A program made the position numbers and the translations under genes. From contig JAGGNK010010337.1 of assembly GCA_017590115.1 (NCBI GenBank), forward strand, positions 930,001 to 994,000: DNA of 64,000 nucleotides, written 5' to 3'. Below the pieces are notes generated by a model that was not told the origin of the DNA, searched no databases, and saw nothing but the letters and a program-made list of their open reading frames with translations. Source of the DNA: Montifringilla adamsi. Lineage: Eukaryota > Chordata > Aves > Passeriformes > Passeridae. Below are positions 1-9,842 of the stretch, piece after piece. The stretch's first letter is position 1; each line of letters begins with the position of its first letter.

Positions 1-18
1 TACAGAACCTTCAGTCGT
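1..18 (-). CDS. Gene A exon 4, first 18 bases only
   Basis: On the minus strand a strong acceptor (nine T's followed by ccag) is followed by 18 bases, coding for TTEGSV, in the frame left open by exon 3. The rest of the exon lies outside the window. Confidence 0.62.
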
Positions 19-3000
19 CTGGAAAAAAAAAGAATTATTTTCTAATGATCCAGCACGCAATGCAAATCCAGGCCAAGAGAGGGGAAGCTTTAGGTGCATG
101 AAGTTTTCCTCTCCACAAAAGGATGGATAGGACACTGACTGGTGCCACAAGAAGTGACTCTGCCTTCCCCCAGCCCAACACAGGCTTGGATCAGTCCAGG
201 TGTTTTTATGTCATGAGGTCAACCTACATCCTAGCATGAGTGTGAGTGTCACAGACATCAGGTGGATAACAAATGCCCTACAGCAAGGGAAGGAATAACC
301 TTTCATCAAAACCAGAAGTACCTACTTACCTCTTCTTCTGTGGGATCCATCTTTCTTTCTACTGACTTGCCATGGTATTTGCAGAAGTGTTTGATTTCAT
401 TCTCCTTGCACTTGTTGGCTGCCATAGACCCATAGCACTTCTGGACAGAAACAGAAAATATCATGTGAGGGTATCAAACCATACTTGCAGCCACTGCAAA
501 TTAACAATTGAAAGTAGGACTACACAAATACTGATGCTGTGTACTAATTGGCTGGTTTGTTCTCTCTGAGGGTGAAAACAATGCCTGTACCTCCAAAGGC
601 CACCTGCTTTCTGCTACAGGACTCTCTCAGACAGGCCTGATTTTAGATGCCTGTTTCCTAACCCAATATGCAGGGCAGGGACTCTGACACCTCAGAACTG
701 AATTAATGAAAATGTCAGAAGGAATACTCTGATCAGGCTGGTCAAGAAAAGCCCTGGTGGAAGAAGGCATAATTTATGGTTCCTTAAGAGGACATAGCCA
801 GGTGAGCAAGCCAGGTGCTCTGCAGCCCAGTCAGTGAAGATGGGTTCTGCAGGGCATGTGCAGCAGCAGTGCTCTAAAAGCAGAATATGTTAATACTGAA
901 AAATGAGTCAGTGAAGAAGCTGAAGTGTCTTCAAGGCTGGTACCATTTTCACAGCGGTTTTGGGAAGTGTGTTCAAGCACACAGCAGCCTTCTTCTGCTT
1001 GCACTGCAGATGTACTGGCATCTTCCCCACTGCAAATTAAGCTCTGGAGTACGGTTCTGCTGCCATCTGTTGTCAGCACAGAACTTTTTGATAAGGTAAC
1101 CAAAAAGATCCAAAATATCTTATCTCACTGGTGTTTTTCTTGTCTCTGTGAAGACTAAATGTGACAAAATTAAGGCAAACAGCAATTCTTATTTCCACAT
1201 CTACTGCTGTGCTTTATTCCTTGAGCTTACACACAAATCAACAGATCTGGTTGCTTAGATTGCAGTTTTTGTAAAGCTACAAAATATATCAAATGCTCTG
1301 ACCTGGTGCATAATGCTTCACAGAGCATCTCTTTTACCTGATGGCACAGAGCAAAAAAGTGAAATCCAACTTTTGGTGAGAAATGAGTAAATTTTGATCC
1401 CTTAGTGAATTTTGATCCCGTAAACTACAAGTTTAATTGTTTGCATTCGAGTGCCTAAATGGTTGTGTTCAGCTGTGGATTTTTATTTGCACTTTGTAAA
1501 ATTTACCCATGGGTCTGACATTTCCCCCCTTTTATGACTCTTCTTCTCTACAGAAATGACTGAAGCAGTACTGTCTTGGCTGATGCATAAATGTGGAAGT
1601 CATGCATTGCTTGTTCCAACTTTAATACTCTTAACAGGACACAAGATAGACCCAGAAAATAATTTAGGTTGGAAGACACCCTTAGGATCATAGAGTCCAA
1701 CTGTAAACCTAGCACTGCCAAGTCACTGGTAAGGATGAGGCTCACTACACTTTGTTTTGTCTTGTGTAAAACTCTATTCTGCCCCAGTTGTTCTAGGATT
1801 AACTGCTTACTGTGTATGTAGTGCTTTGAAATTATAAAGGAGCTGCTTAAGAGCTAATCACTTGGTGTGCCGGAGTACTGTTTTCTCTAATTTAATTGCA
1901 GATTTGGGCTCTGTATTAGCCCTGCAGGCAGTGAGCTCCCTGCTGAGTTAGGATAACAGATCCCTAAGGGCACAAACTGAATGGAATTCCCAGAGTTCAG
2001 TGCAGTAGCTGGGCTGCAGGGCTGTGCTCACAGGGATGGGCTGGCAGAGGTTGGCTCCAGTGTGCCCACCCAGCAGAGCAATGGCACCTGCCAGCCAGAG
2101 CCAGCACGAGAACAGTGGAGCTGAGCACCTGCACACCAAACCTCTCAATTCCTGCTCAGCACACACAGAGAGCTGAGCCCATGCTCCTTACCCAGCAGCA
2201 GCATCCCTAATCCAGCTTGGCCTGGTTTTGTCTGGGATAGAGCAAGTTTTCCTCCTAGTAGCTGGCAGAGTGCTGTGTTTTGGAGTTAGTAGAGTACAGT
2301 GTCGATAACAAACTGATGTTTTGGTTATTGTTGAGTAGTGCTCACCCTAAGCCAAGGACTGTTCTCATGCTCTGCCACTGGGGAGCTGCACAAAAAGCTG
2401 GGAGGAAGCAGGGTTGTGACAGCTGACCCAAGCTAGCCAAAAGGAAATTCCATACCATGGAATGTCATGTGTATAAACACGCAGAGTTGCCTGGGCACTG
2501 GTCAGCGAATGGTGATCAACTGTACTATGAATGACTTGTTCTTCTTGGGTTTTATTTCTCTCTCCCCTTTTCATTACAATTATTATTGTTATTATCAGTG
2601 ATATGATAATATTTTACTTTGTTTCAATTAATAAACTGTTCTTATCTCAACCCACGAGTTTTATTTTCTCCAGATTCTCCTCCCCATCCTGCCAGGGGAG
2701 GAGGACAGGGAGGGAGTGAGCTGTATGGCACTTAGTTGCTGGTGGGATTAAATCACAACAGCCACACTAAATTCAAAACAAACACAGGACACAAAGCATC
2801 TCTGCACTTGAGATTCAAACTCTCCCTTATTTCTGGCACCCAGAAAAGGATATCAGCCAGCAGGAGTGGCTCACGTTCCCCCAATAACAAAAAAGGTTCC
2901 TATGTCATAAGGCCATTTCCCAGCAGAGATACTTTGGAGCACTGGAAACATTCCATACCTTGTGACACAATGTATTTATGATGCCACCTGACACATTTCT

Positions 3001-3708
3001 GTCTCTCTAAACATACTGCGTTTCCACCAAGAAATGGAGAAACCTTCTGCTAAAATCTGTACCGGTAGTGACTATAGAAAACGCAGGTAGTGGTGTTTAT
3101 CAGCCAAGGTGGAACCAGCTCAGCCGGCCAGGACAGCACCGGTGACATGTACCCTGCCACATGATGCTCAATGCCCCAAATTTCATCCCGGCCGGCTCCA
3201 CAGGCTCACTGGCTGAACCCTTGCCATACAAGGAGCACTGAAGCCTCATTTTTGCAGTAAAAGTAGCGAGGCCTCTGGCAGGCACATCATGAGCGTTCCC
3301 CTTTAGACGGGCCCGGGGGCGATCCCTCACCTCGCACTCCTTTGAGACTTCTCTCATCAAATTCAAAATCGAAGCGAACGCTGCATTGAGGCGTTCCCGG
3401 TCTCGGTCCTGCAACGAGAGACATTCCTGGTCACTCAGCGTGCCGCCCGGCGCTCAGAGCCACAGGCTGGCGGGCACGGAGCCGCAGAGCGCTGGGGGCC
3501 GTCCCGGGGGCACCGGCCGGGGCGGCTAGCTCGGTGCGGCGGCGTGTCCGGGCGGGCCCGCGGCCCGTACGGAGATGTATCTCCGTGCATCTCCCGGTCT
3601 CTGTCCGTATCTGTGCGCGTGTCCCGCGGGTGCGCGCACGGCACTGACCGGGGCCGGGAACGCGCCCGCCGAGCGCCGCCGCGCCCGCTGCAGCACATCG
3701 CGCGCCAT
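1..3708 (-). CDS. Gene A: 5' coding part of an unrecognised minus-strand gene (four exons, continues off the left edge)
   Basis: Four coding pieces, read on the minus strand, join in one frame: 3708-3649, 3408-3331, 440-330 and 18-1. Every junction is phase 0 and every intron has GT-AG ends: donors gtcagt, gtgagg and gtaagt; acceptors cgttgcag, ctgtccag and a T-rich tract ending ccag. They encode 20+26+37+6 residues, 89 in all, with no stop. The predicted N-terminus is basic (MARDVLQRARRRSAG), then comes a helix-like stretch (RLNAAFASILNLMREVSKEC), then a Cys-Lys-rich stretch (CYGSMAANKCKENEIKHFC) with cysteines roughly nine residues apart, then an acidic end (MDPTEEE, TTEGSV). There is no signal peptide or membrane segment. 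Codon choice in 330-440 is strongly coding-like. I do not recognise the family; the spaced cysteines could bind a metal or form disulfides, but that is inference. The promoter is CpG island 1. Intron 2 (441-3330) contains a solo LTR in the opposite orientation. Confidence 0.72.
330..440 (-). CDS. Gene A exon 3 (37 codons, Cys/Lys-rich)
   Basis: This 111-bp, phase 0 to phase 0 exon has a textbook donor (GAG|gtaagtagg) and a pyrimidine-rich acceptor (ctgtttctgtccag). The reading frame starts KCYGSMAANKCK, contains IKHFCKYHGKS and ends MDPTEEE. Third codon positions are G/C-rich relative to the flanking introns, as expected of real coding sequence. It is the most convincing single exon in the window. 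Confidence 0.8.
1655..1729 (-). mobile_element. Short CR1 LINE 3'-end fragment
   Basis: The plus strand reads TTTAGGTTGGAAGACACCC, then a GATCATAGAGTCCAACTGT block and AGCACTGCCAAGTCACTGG. This is the reverse complement of the CR1 3' UTR. Only about 75 bp survive. It lies in intron 2 of gene A, in the same orientation as the gene. Confidence 0.7.
2218..2760 (+). mobile_element. Solo LTR of an avian endogenous retrovirus (ERV-L-like)
   Basis: The 543-bp element starts TGGCCTGGTTTTGTCTGGG and ends TTAAATCACAACA, giving the TG...CA ends of an LTR. It matches my memory of a family widespread in songbirds and other neoavian genomes. A TATA box (TATAAA, 2472-2477) and a polyadenylation signal (AATAAA, 2630-2635) lie in the correct order for plus-strand transcription. 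No internal viral genes or second LTR are present, so it is a solo LTR left by recombination. The bases just outside the ends (ccagct and gccaca) do not form an obvious target-site duplication. It sits in intron 2 of gene A, antisense to the gene. The exact family name was not checked. Confidence 0.82.
3331..3408 (-). CDS. Gene A exon 2 (26 codons)
   Basis: This is a phase 0 to phase 0 exon of 78 bp. The acceptor tctcgttgcag is followed by GACCGAGACCGGG, and the donor is GAG|gtgaggg. It encodes DRDRERL, a hydrophobic-charged helix-like segment, and ends in KECE, so a Cys-x2-Cys pair is formed across the junction with exon 3. It lies at the edge of CpG island 1. Confidence 0.68.
3649..3708 (-). 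CDS. Gene A exon 1, coding part with the start codon
   Basis: The ATG at 3708-3706 has G at -3 and G at +4, a good Kozak context, and lies in the GC-rich core of CpG island 1. A GC box (Sp1-like, about 3720-3731) sits just upstream on the minus strand. Twenty codons run to the donor CCG|gtcagt at 3649/3648. The 5' UTR and transcription start are not visible as motifs but should lie at about 3720-3850. A different upstream start in another exon cannot be excluded. Confidence 0.6.
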
Positions 3709-4320
3709 GCCCGCCGACGCCCCGCCCCGCCGGGGGGCGCCACCGCCCCGGCCCCGCCCTCAGCCCGGCCCGGGGGGCACCGGGGCGGCTCCCGCCGGGA
3801 TCCAGCCCCGCCGAGGGCTCGGGGGCTTTGTTTGAGCCTTACGCCCGCGCCCTGCCCTGCGGTAACGCAGGAGAGGCGCGTCCGGACAGGCTTTCCCGGA
3901 AAGGGTCAGTGAGGTGCCCCCGGATGCTGCTCCCCGGGTGTCGCCGCTGTGCGACAACGGGGAAGAGCCCGTGAAAGGCGGAGGTGCGAGCCCCGCCGTG
4001 CCCCGTGGGCTCAAGGGGGAAGCGGTGCTCCCGCCGCCTTTTGGTTAAAGTTTGGCGGCTCGAGCTCACGGTGCCAGTAGGGGGCGATGGCCGGCCGGGT
4101 GGCGCGGTGTGGGTCCCGGAGCCAAGGCCGCGGCGGTGAGAGAAGCCGCTCGGGCCCCTCGAGCAGCGCTCGCCGAACGAGCCGGTTCTGTCCGCGGGAG
4201 CGGGGTCTGTCCCAGGAGGGCAGCGCCAGGCTGCCGCCACCGCTCGGAGTTACCGGAGCGACTTGGGAAGTGGCGGTGGCTACGTGGGAGCAGAGCCGCT
4301 TTGAGCCTTCGCTAACCCCG

Positions 4321-5754
4321 TGTGCACCGAGGTGAACGTAGTAAGGAAAAATAAGCATAAAAACTTTCTTTACTTCCCATATGGCCAAGGTTAACATGGA
4401 GACCCTGATCCTTCAAGTCCTTCATTCTTGTTGAGAGCTTTGCTAGCTGTAATCTTTTTGACAAGCATGAAAAATAATCCTCTCCTAGTTTACATTTTAT
4501 TGTCATCTCCCAGTTGCTTAAGCTGAGCAGCAGCCAGCCCTCGAAATAAACAAGCCCTTCACAGGCTGCTTGTTCATTAAGACATTGAAAGCCCCCATTC
4601 AGTGTTCAAATCCAGCTTAACTTTTAAGTTTGGTCTCCTGTACTCAAAAGAAAATTTAGGCAAGTTGCTGGAGTGCTTGAGGTCTGGGAAACTGAATGCA
4701 ACATAAAGTGGGGGAGAAAAATAATATTTGATAAAAGCAATGTTAGTGTGTTTGATGTGGTGGAGAAGCAGCCAGAACAGACCGCTTCCTGCTTAATTGG
4801 AAGTTGAACATCTTTGCATCATGCCTTGTTAGCAATGGTCTCCTGCAGAGGTGAGTGGGTTTGCTATGTTGCTGCTCTTGTGAAATAGACTTGGAAAGGC
4901 CTTCCTATGTCGTTTTCATAACACAGAGAGAAAACTGCGTTCATTTTTTATTCCTGCCAGGTACTTGTAGCAGTAGCTTGTTGTTCAGGAGGTAAATTAC
5001 TCCTGTTGTGTTGAAATTTAAACTCCCACCATTTTTTGATGTTTGGTGACACAGTACTCCTTTTGCAGCTGAGTAAATACATCTGTCCCAAGAAGGCTGA
5101 CAGCTGAAATAGCTTTTGCTTTGAAACACACATTCACATCAGAATCCAGATGAGAGTTACCCTTATTTCCTGTACATTCATTCTTTTGAAATATAATGGA
5201 GGTTTGTGAAATGCTGGGCATTTCCACCAGATTCCTTGTTGTGTGGGTTGATGGATCACAATATCTGAAGACAATGTATTTCATTTTGCTGGTGAGGTGG
5301 CAAAAGCCAGGAATAGTTTATCCTGAGAACAATGAATTTCATTTTACTGGTAAGGTGGCAAAAGTCAGGAATAGTTTATCCTGACCACTTGCTTCTGGGC
5401 TCAGGGAAGTATCCTTGAGTAAGAAAACTCGTAAGCATTTACCTGATGCTATTTTCTTCCATTTCAAAGGAAAGAAAGTCAGCAAGTGCTTAAAAGTTCC
5501 AAAAACGTGCAGTGCTGGAATTTGCATTTAAAATTGCAGAATACATGCTGCTCTTTATTTTTCTTCTGTATCTAGAATCATTTGGTTAATCTGTTGTGAA
5601 GTGACTTGTTTTATCAATGCCTACATAACACTTTAGGATCTAGGAGCAATTTTGCAGTACTCATGGTCCTGCCAAGAGCTAGCATCCCGCTTCTTCTGTA
5701 TTATTTTATATCAAACCTTTTGGGTGGGTTTCTCATCTGCCAAACCATCAGAAG
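4321..5754. other. Spacer between the two CpG islands
   Basis: It is ordinary AT-leaning sequence. The only structure is the 58-bp duplication at 5271-5385 and a plus-strand donor-like site (GCAGAG|gtgagtggg) at 4851 without a matching upstream exon. I see no gene. Confidence 0.6.
5271..5385 (+). repeat. Tandem duplication, two copies of a 58-bp unit
   Basis: The unit beginning ACAATG(T/A)ATTTCATTTT and ending AGGAATAGTTTATCCTGA occurs at 5271-5328 and again at 5329-5385. The copies differ at only about four internal positions, so the duplication is fairly recent. It lies between the two CpG islands. No element boundary or coding potential is apparent. Confidence 0.92.
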
Positions 5755-7290
5755 CCAGTGTGCCAGGGAGGTGGCCCGCACAATGCTGTTGGCGGCCAGC
5801 GCACACAATGTGCCATGCAGGGGCTTTCTTCCCCCCGGGTACGCGCGATGCCCTGGGGGTCCTGGCTGGGCCATGCCAGCGAGCGGGACACCTCGGGCTG
5901 CGCTGCCCAGGGAGCTGGGCATTCCACATTGCTGCCAGGAGCTGCTCCGGGGGGCTGCATCGGAACCGAGGTACCCGGTACGAAGTTCAGAGGCACGCCG
6001 CTGCCTCCCTCGGCCTCCGCAGGTGCTGTTAGTGCTCCGAAAGGCGCGGCAGCTCCCTGGTCCGCAGCTCCCTGCTGGGAGCCGTCTGCCCCGCGCCTGG
6101 CTCAGGAAGCGCGCCTCCCGCACTCCTCCTTCCTTCCGCTCTGCCCCGCAAGCGGCTCTGCCCCGAGAGGAGCCCAGCGCTCGGAGTGTTTTAAATAAAA
6201 ACCGAGCGGTATCGCCCCTCCGGGCTAGAGCGAGGAGGAAGGCTGTCACTCAGGGAGCTCGGTCCTCTCCTCCTCCTGTGCCCATCGCATCTCCCCGGCC
6301 CTGCCTGGCTGCTCCCCTCCCTCCCGCCTGTCCGGGACCCGGGCTTGGGGCTGGGGGAGGCGGTGCCCACCTCTCCGCGGGGCCGGGGCAGGGGCGAGAG
6401 CTGCCGGCGAGAGCGGTGCTCGGCAGCCCGGGGCTGCAGCCCGGGCCGGGCTGCGCGGCGCTTGGGGAGCAGGTTTCTTTGTTGGCTGCCGGGTGACTGG
6501 TTCCCATTAATCTCCCGCACTGGTCGTGGCCGTCTCCACTTCCTGCCTTTGCATACTTCTCTCTCCCTCGATCTCAGTCCCTTCCCACCCCCTTCCCTCC
6601 CCCCTTTCTTTCCCTCTTCCCAGCTTCTCCAAAAAAGCTACAATCGCCCGGGCTGAGGGACGGGGGCTGCAGGCGGCCGGCGGAGGGAGCGCATCCCTGC
6701 GCGCCTCGGTAAGGGCCGGGGAGGCGCGCTGCCGGGCGGTGGTCGCCTCCGGGGACCCGGGCAGGGGAGGGCGACTGGGGGGACAAACGATTGCTTGTGC
6801 TCCGGGTGGCCGTCCCTGCGCGCCGAGAGCTTCCCGCGAGCGGGGCGGGCCGGGGATGCGCGGCGGCGGCGGGCGGCGGGGGCTCGCCGGGAGCTGCGGC
6901 TCCCCGGACCGCGGAGCCCCCGCGGCAGCGGAACCGCCGGAGGCCGTGCCGGTGCGGGCCGGCCCCGCCATCCTTGCGGGACCCTGCCCTGCCCCGGGGG
7001 AGTGCAGATGGGCGGGGGTCCTTGCGCACGGGCGGAGCGGGAACACTGGCGCTCCCGCACCGGTGCCACCGCCGTGCCTCGCGGGACGCTGCTTTTTGCG
7101 GGGGTGGCGAGGGCAGGGGCACCGCAGAGGGACAGGCCCGCGGAGGGACAGAGCCCGCGGGACCACTTCGGCTGGACGGGGTAACTCCAATCCGGCTGGG
7201 GAGCCAGTGCGCCGAGCGTGGGGCTCTGAGCTGGGGGAGGCGGGGAGCTGCTGCGCTTCCCTTCCAAAGCCCACTCGCATCGTCGGTCCG
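5755..7290. promoter_or_regulatory. CpG island 2: probable second promoter
   Basis: About 1.5 kb is very GC- and CpG-rich, densest at 6650-7180, with many GGGGC/GCCCC boxes. It is separate from island 1, 1.4 kb to the left. The plus strand has a pyrimidine-rich run at 6540-6625 and a good splice donor (CCTCG|gtaaggg) at 6708/6709, which fits a non-coding or mostly non-coding first exon of a rightward transcript. A leftward transcript is equally possible. Open frames of 276-296 codons on both strands here reflect the lack of AT-rich stop codons and are not evidence of protein. Confidence 0.6.
6526..6708 (+). other. Candidate first exon of a plus-strand transcript
   Basis: The stretch ends in the donor CCTCG|gtaagggcc and follows a long C/T-rich leader typical of a CpG-island 5' UTR. 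The first ATG (6526) reads open to the donor in phase 0. The encoded peptide is Ser/Pro/Ala-rich and looks like translated UTR, so the exon is more likely non-coding. It would join to the candidate exon at 30950-31017 or 30954-31017, giving an intron of about 24 kb. The start is arbitrary; transcription could begin anywhere upstream in the island. Confidence 0.28.
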
Positions 7291-8882
7291 GCCAGCTGCG
7301 GTGTTTGTGTGCGTGCTGAAAAATGCAGAGGAGCCACCTGGACTCCGGCGGAAGACTTTAGGATCCCAGGACAGATTTGGCTGAAGAGCTAAGGGAGTTC
7401 TGCCGCAGTTCACTTGGTGGGAAAATCAGATGTCCTGCTCTTGGCTTGGTACCAAACGTTTGCGTTACTAAGGTCACTGCAATCAAAGAGTAGCGGTTAC
7501 ATATTAGAGAGCCTTCTTGTGTTTACTCCAGCTTTATCACTCAAATGTACTTCGAATTTAGTAGTCAGGCTGAATGAAGCCGGGTGCATAGTATTACTGC
7601 ATGGAGTATGTCAGTAGTAGCGTTTTCTACACCCTGTACTGACTTGGGGAATAGGTTTTCTTTCATTTTTATGCTGGCTAGTTGGACTTAACCTCAAGCA
7701 TATATTAAATAATCCAATAGAATTGGTGTGATCAAAACCCATGGAAGATGAAGGATGAAACTGTTGTAGTCTGGTTTTTGATGATAGGATGAATGGAAAT
7801 AAGGTTGATTTGCCTTTAAGACTTAAGAATGTTTTGTTTATACATTATTAATTTATAGTTGGTGGATTAAAATTTCCATATAGTGGAAGGGTAAGTTAAC
7901 AGGACAAAGGTAGGAGTATCATGCATTTAAGGTGAGGTTTGAGGAAATCATTTATGTTTTAGGAGCACCAAAATTTAATTTTCATTGTGGTGATCAGGTT
8001 ATGCAGGTGACATAGTGGAAATCTGTTACCAACTTGAAATGTAAGAGTAAGATTTATGGGTTTGACTATTCATTTCCCTCTTTCTTTAAGATTAGTTATT
8101 TAAAATAAAGCTGTAACACATTTATAGCAATGGTGATGTCTTTATTGAGTTACCCAGGAGTATAGTCAAGCACCTTTTAAAATGAGCTACAGTATGTGCA
8201 CTGCTAATGGTGACGAGACTGACATGGAACTGATATCTTGTTTCTGGGGTGGAACCAGTTTCCTCAAGAGTATGGAGTGAGGAAAGGGGCTTTTAGGAAA
8301 GGTTGACAGGGATGGTGGGCATGGAAGCATGGAAGCTGTCCTGCTCCTAGAAGGATGTAGCATGTGTTCTCCTCTTGTGTGCAGAAATAAGACAGCCCTG
8401 CCTGGCCTGGCTTTCTGCTGCTCCCTTCAGGGTGCTAAACTCCCCCAGCCAGCTTGTGTGGCATAGTCACTGCCCTTCCTGGCTCAGGGGGAGAAATGCC
8501 TTCTGTCCTGTCCTACCCCTGCAGCATGTTTGTGCTGTGGCTGCCAGGATGTGCTCCAAGAAGCTCAGGATCAAGCATTGCTCTTTCCCTTTAAGCAAGT
8601 GCCTTCATGTATGGTGTGTCTTTTTAAGGAGTGTGTGACCCCTTATTATTGGTGACCCTGTAAACCATTGTGTAATCTGTTGACTGTAACATACCATGCC
8701 AATTTATTCTTGGTTGGGAAGTCTTGCCAAGGACTTGATGGAATAGCATGATTTTGTCCACTTTATTGTTTTCATTGTGTTTCATAAACATCTAAGACCC
8801 TCTGGGAAGAATCACTGGGGCGGCTGGGCCTCCTTTTTTTTTTAATTGCTGGTTAAATAAATGTTGCCAGTTTAAAAAAAAA

Positions 8883-9106
8883 TTAAAGTGGTATGCAGGA
8901 TCTCAGAATGCCTGGAACTGCTAAACACTCATGTTTAGGAAGCAGGACTATTTTTAGTGTAGGGGCATTTAAAGAAATGATACAAGCCCCTTGTGAAGAG
9001 GTCACTGTGAAGTACACTGAAGAGCCTGCTTTTAACTGGAAAGTAAACCCAAGTTTCCCACAACTGAGTAAAGCAAAAGAACCAGATTCGTGCTTTTCCT
9101 GCTTAA
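8883..9106 (-). CDS. Candidate terminal exon, 73 codons plus stop
   Basis: A very good acceptor (ccatcctttccctcttcag) lies 112 bp after the candidate exon 9394-9219. In one frame (two bases, then KQEKHESGSFALLSCGK and on) it is open for 73 codons to a TAA at 8885-8883. The phase does not match the phase 0 end of the preceding candidate, which would instead give LSRKSTNLV and a stop after 24 codons. The plus strand is also open across this stretch (8893-9138), which weakens the case. No minus-strand AATAAA is seen just downstream. Confidence 0.18.
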
Positions 9107-9218
9107 CTGAAGAGGGAAAGGATGGATTTTTTTGTTAGTCTACTGTAGTGGAAGTAAGGATGTCCAAATTCTTATCATACAACAACAACAAAAATGCTGG
9201 TCTTAATGACACTCTCAC

Positions 9219-9394
9219 CTCTGATTTCCTCCAGTGAGTATCTGCAATGGAGATGTAGGACTGAAAGGCATTTGGCACTTTTGAAGAGGGGCTGGGAACT
9301 GGCAGCTGAGAATATGGTGTATCCCTTGGGATCTGTGTTTGTGGGAGGTCAAAAGTCCCTTGCATGAATCCATGGTTGCCATTCTTATCTATAC
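9219..9394 (-). CDS. Candidate coding exon, 58 codons
   Basis: On the minus strand a strong acceptor (tttatccctgttcttttag) is followed by 2+174 bases with no stop, then the donor ATCAGAG|gtgaga. It starts in phase 1, completing a codon with GT, and ends in phase 0. The peptide begins IDKNGNHGFMQGTFDLP, contains PVPSPSSKVPNAFQSY and ends ADTHWRKSE, Pro/Ser-rich in the middle like a cytoplasmic or linker segment. Codon use looks coding-like. The frame stays open beyond the donor to 9135. I recognise no family. It may be a chance exon. Confidence 0.33.
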
Positions 9395-9824
9395 CTAAAA
9401 GAACAGGGATAAAACTAGGGAAGAAACGATCATGTGTGTTGAGAACTCCAGGTGATCTGGGCTCCTAAATCACTTCTGAATATGGGACTGAGGTTGCCAA
9501 ATAAATTACTGTGATTCCAGAGAAGTCTTTGCTCAGTTCATCTGCCTGAGAAATGGAAGTCCTTGCTTTGGATGGCTTAAGAGAATGTGGTTTAGGTCAA
9601 AGTTACCACTGTGTGCTACAAACATCATGTTGTCTATGAGATCTTGAGTAATCTAGCTATGTTTAATGTAACCCAGGCTCCTGCAGGGCAGAGGACCAAC
9701 ATCTGGACTGATCAGACTTTCAAAATGTATGAAATGATAACAGAGTTGATTTTTGGTCCAAACTTCATTGATATCTTGTTTAGAATAAGTTTAGTTTAGA
9801 TTACAAATTTGGGTGTTTTTTTTG

Positions 9825-9842
9825 TTTTTTTTTTTTTTTTTT
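9825..9842. repeat. T-rich run (18 T)
   Basis: A run of T is preceded by GGGTGTTTTTTTTG. It is a simple repeat in AT-rich DNA. Confidence 0.9.

Larger units (their letters stand above)
441..3330 (-). other. Gene A intron 2
   Basis: The intron runs from gtgagggatc at 3330 to ctgtccag at 441. Apart from the CR1 scrap (1655-1729) and the solo LTR (2218-2760) it holds no exon I can support. It is 2.9 kb, of which about one fifth is transposon-derived. Confidence 0.65.
3270..4320. promoter_or_regulatory. CpG island 1: promoter of gene A
   Basis: About 1 kb of dense CpG and GC-rich sequence is bounded sharply by AT-leaning DNA on both sides. It contains the gene A start codon, GC boxes such as ccccgcccc near 3721-3731, and alternating GC stretches (gtgcgcgcacgg near 3630-3641). 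No TATA box is seen near the likely start, as is usual for CpG-island promoters. The island extends about 600 bp beyond the gene A start, so divergent transcription to the right is possible, but I see no convincing plus-strand exon. The open frames across the island in several frames are a by-product of high GC. Confidence 0.75.

Noticed and set aside
3435..4397. Open frames of 100-133 codons across CpG island 1 in several frames
   Set aside because: GC-driven absence of stops; only the frame joined to gene A exon 2 has splice support.
4607..4622. GTTCAAATCC, a B-box-like word
   Set aside because: No pairing T stem and no A box upstream.
5606..7413. Open frames of 276-296 codons on both strands across CpG island 2
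   Set aside because: They overlap one another on opposite strands, several begin at non-ATG codons, and their composition (Ala/Gly/Pro/Arg) simply mirrors the GC-rich DNA.
8375..8882. AATAAA at 8856 followed by nine A's, suggesting a retrocopy or transcript end
   Set aside because: The A run is short, no target duplication is visible, and the upstream sequence resembles no known cDNA that I recognise.
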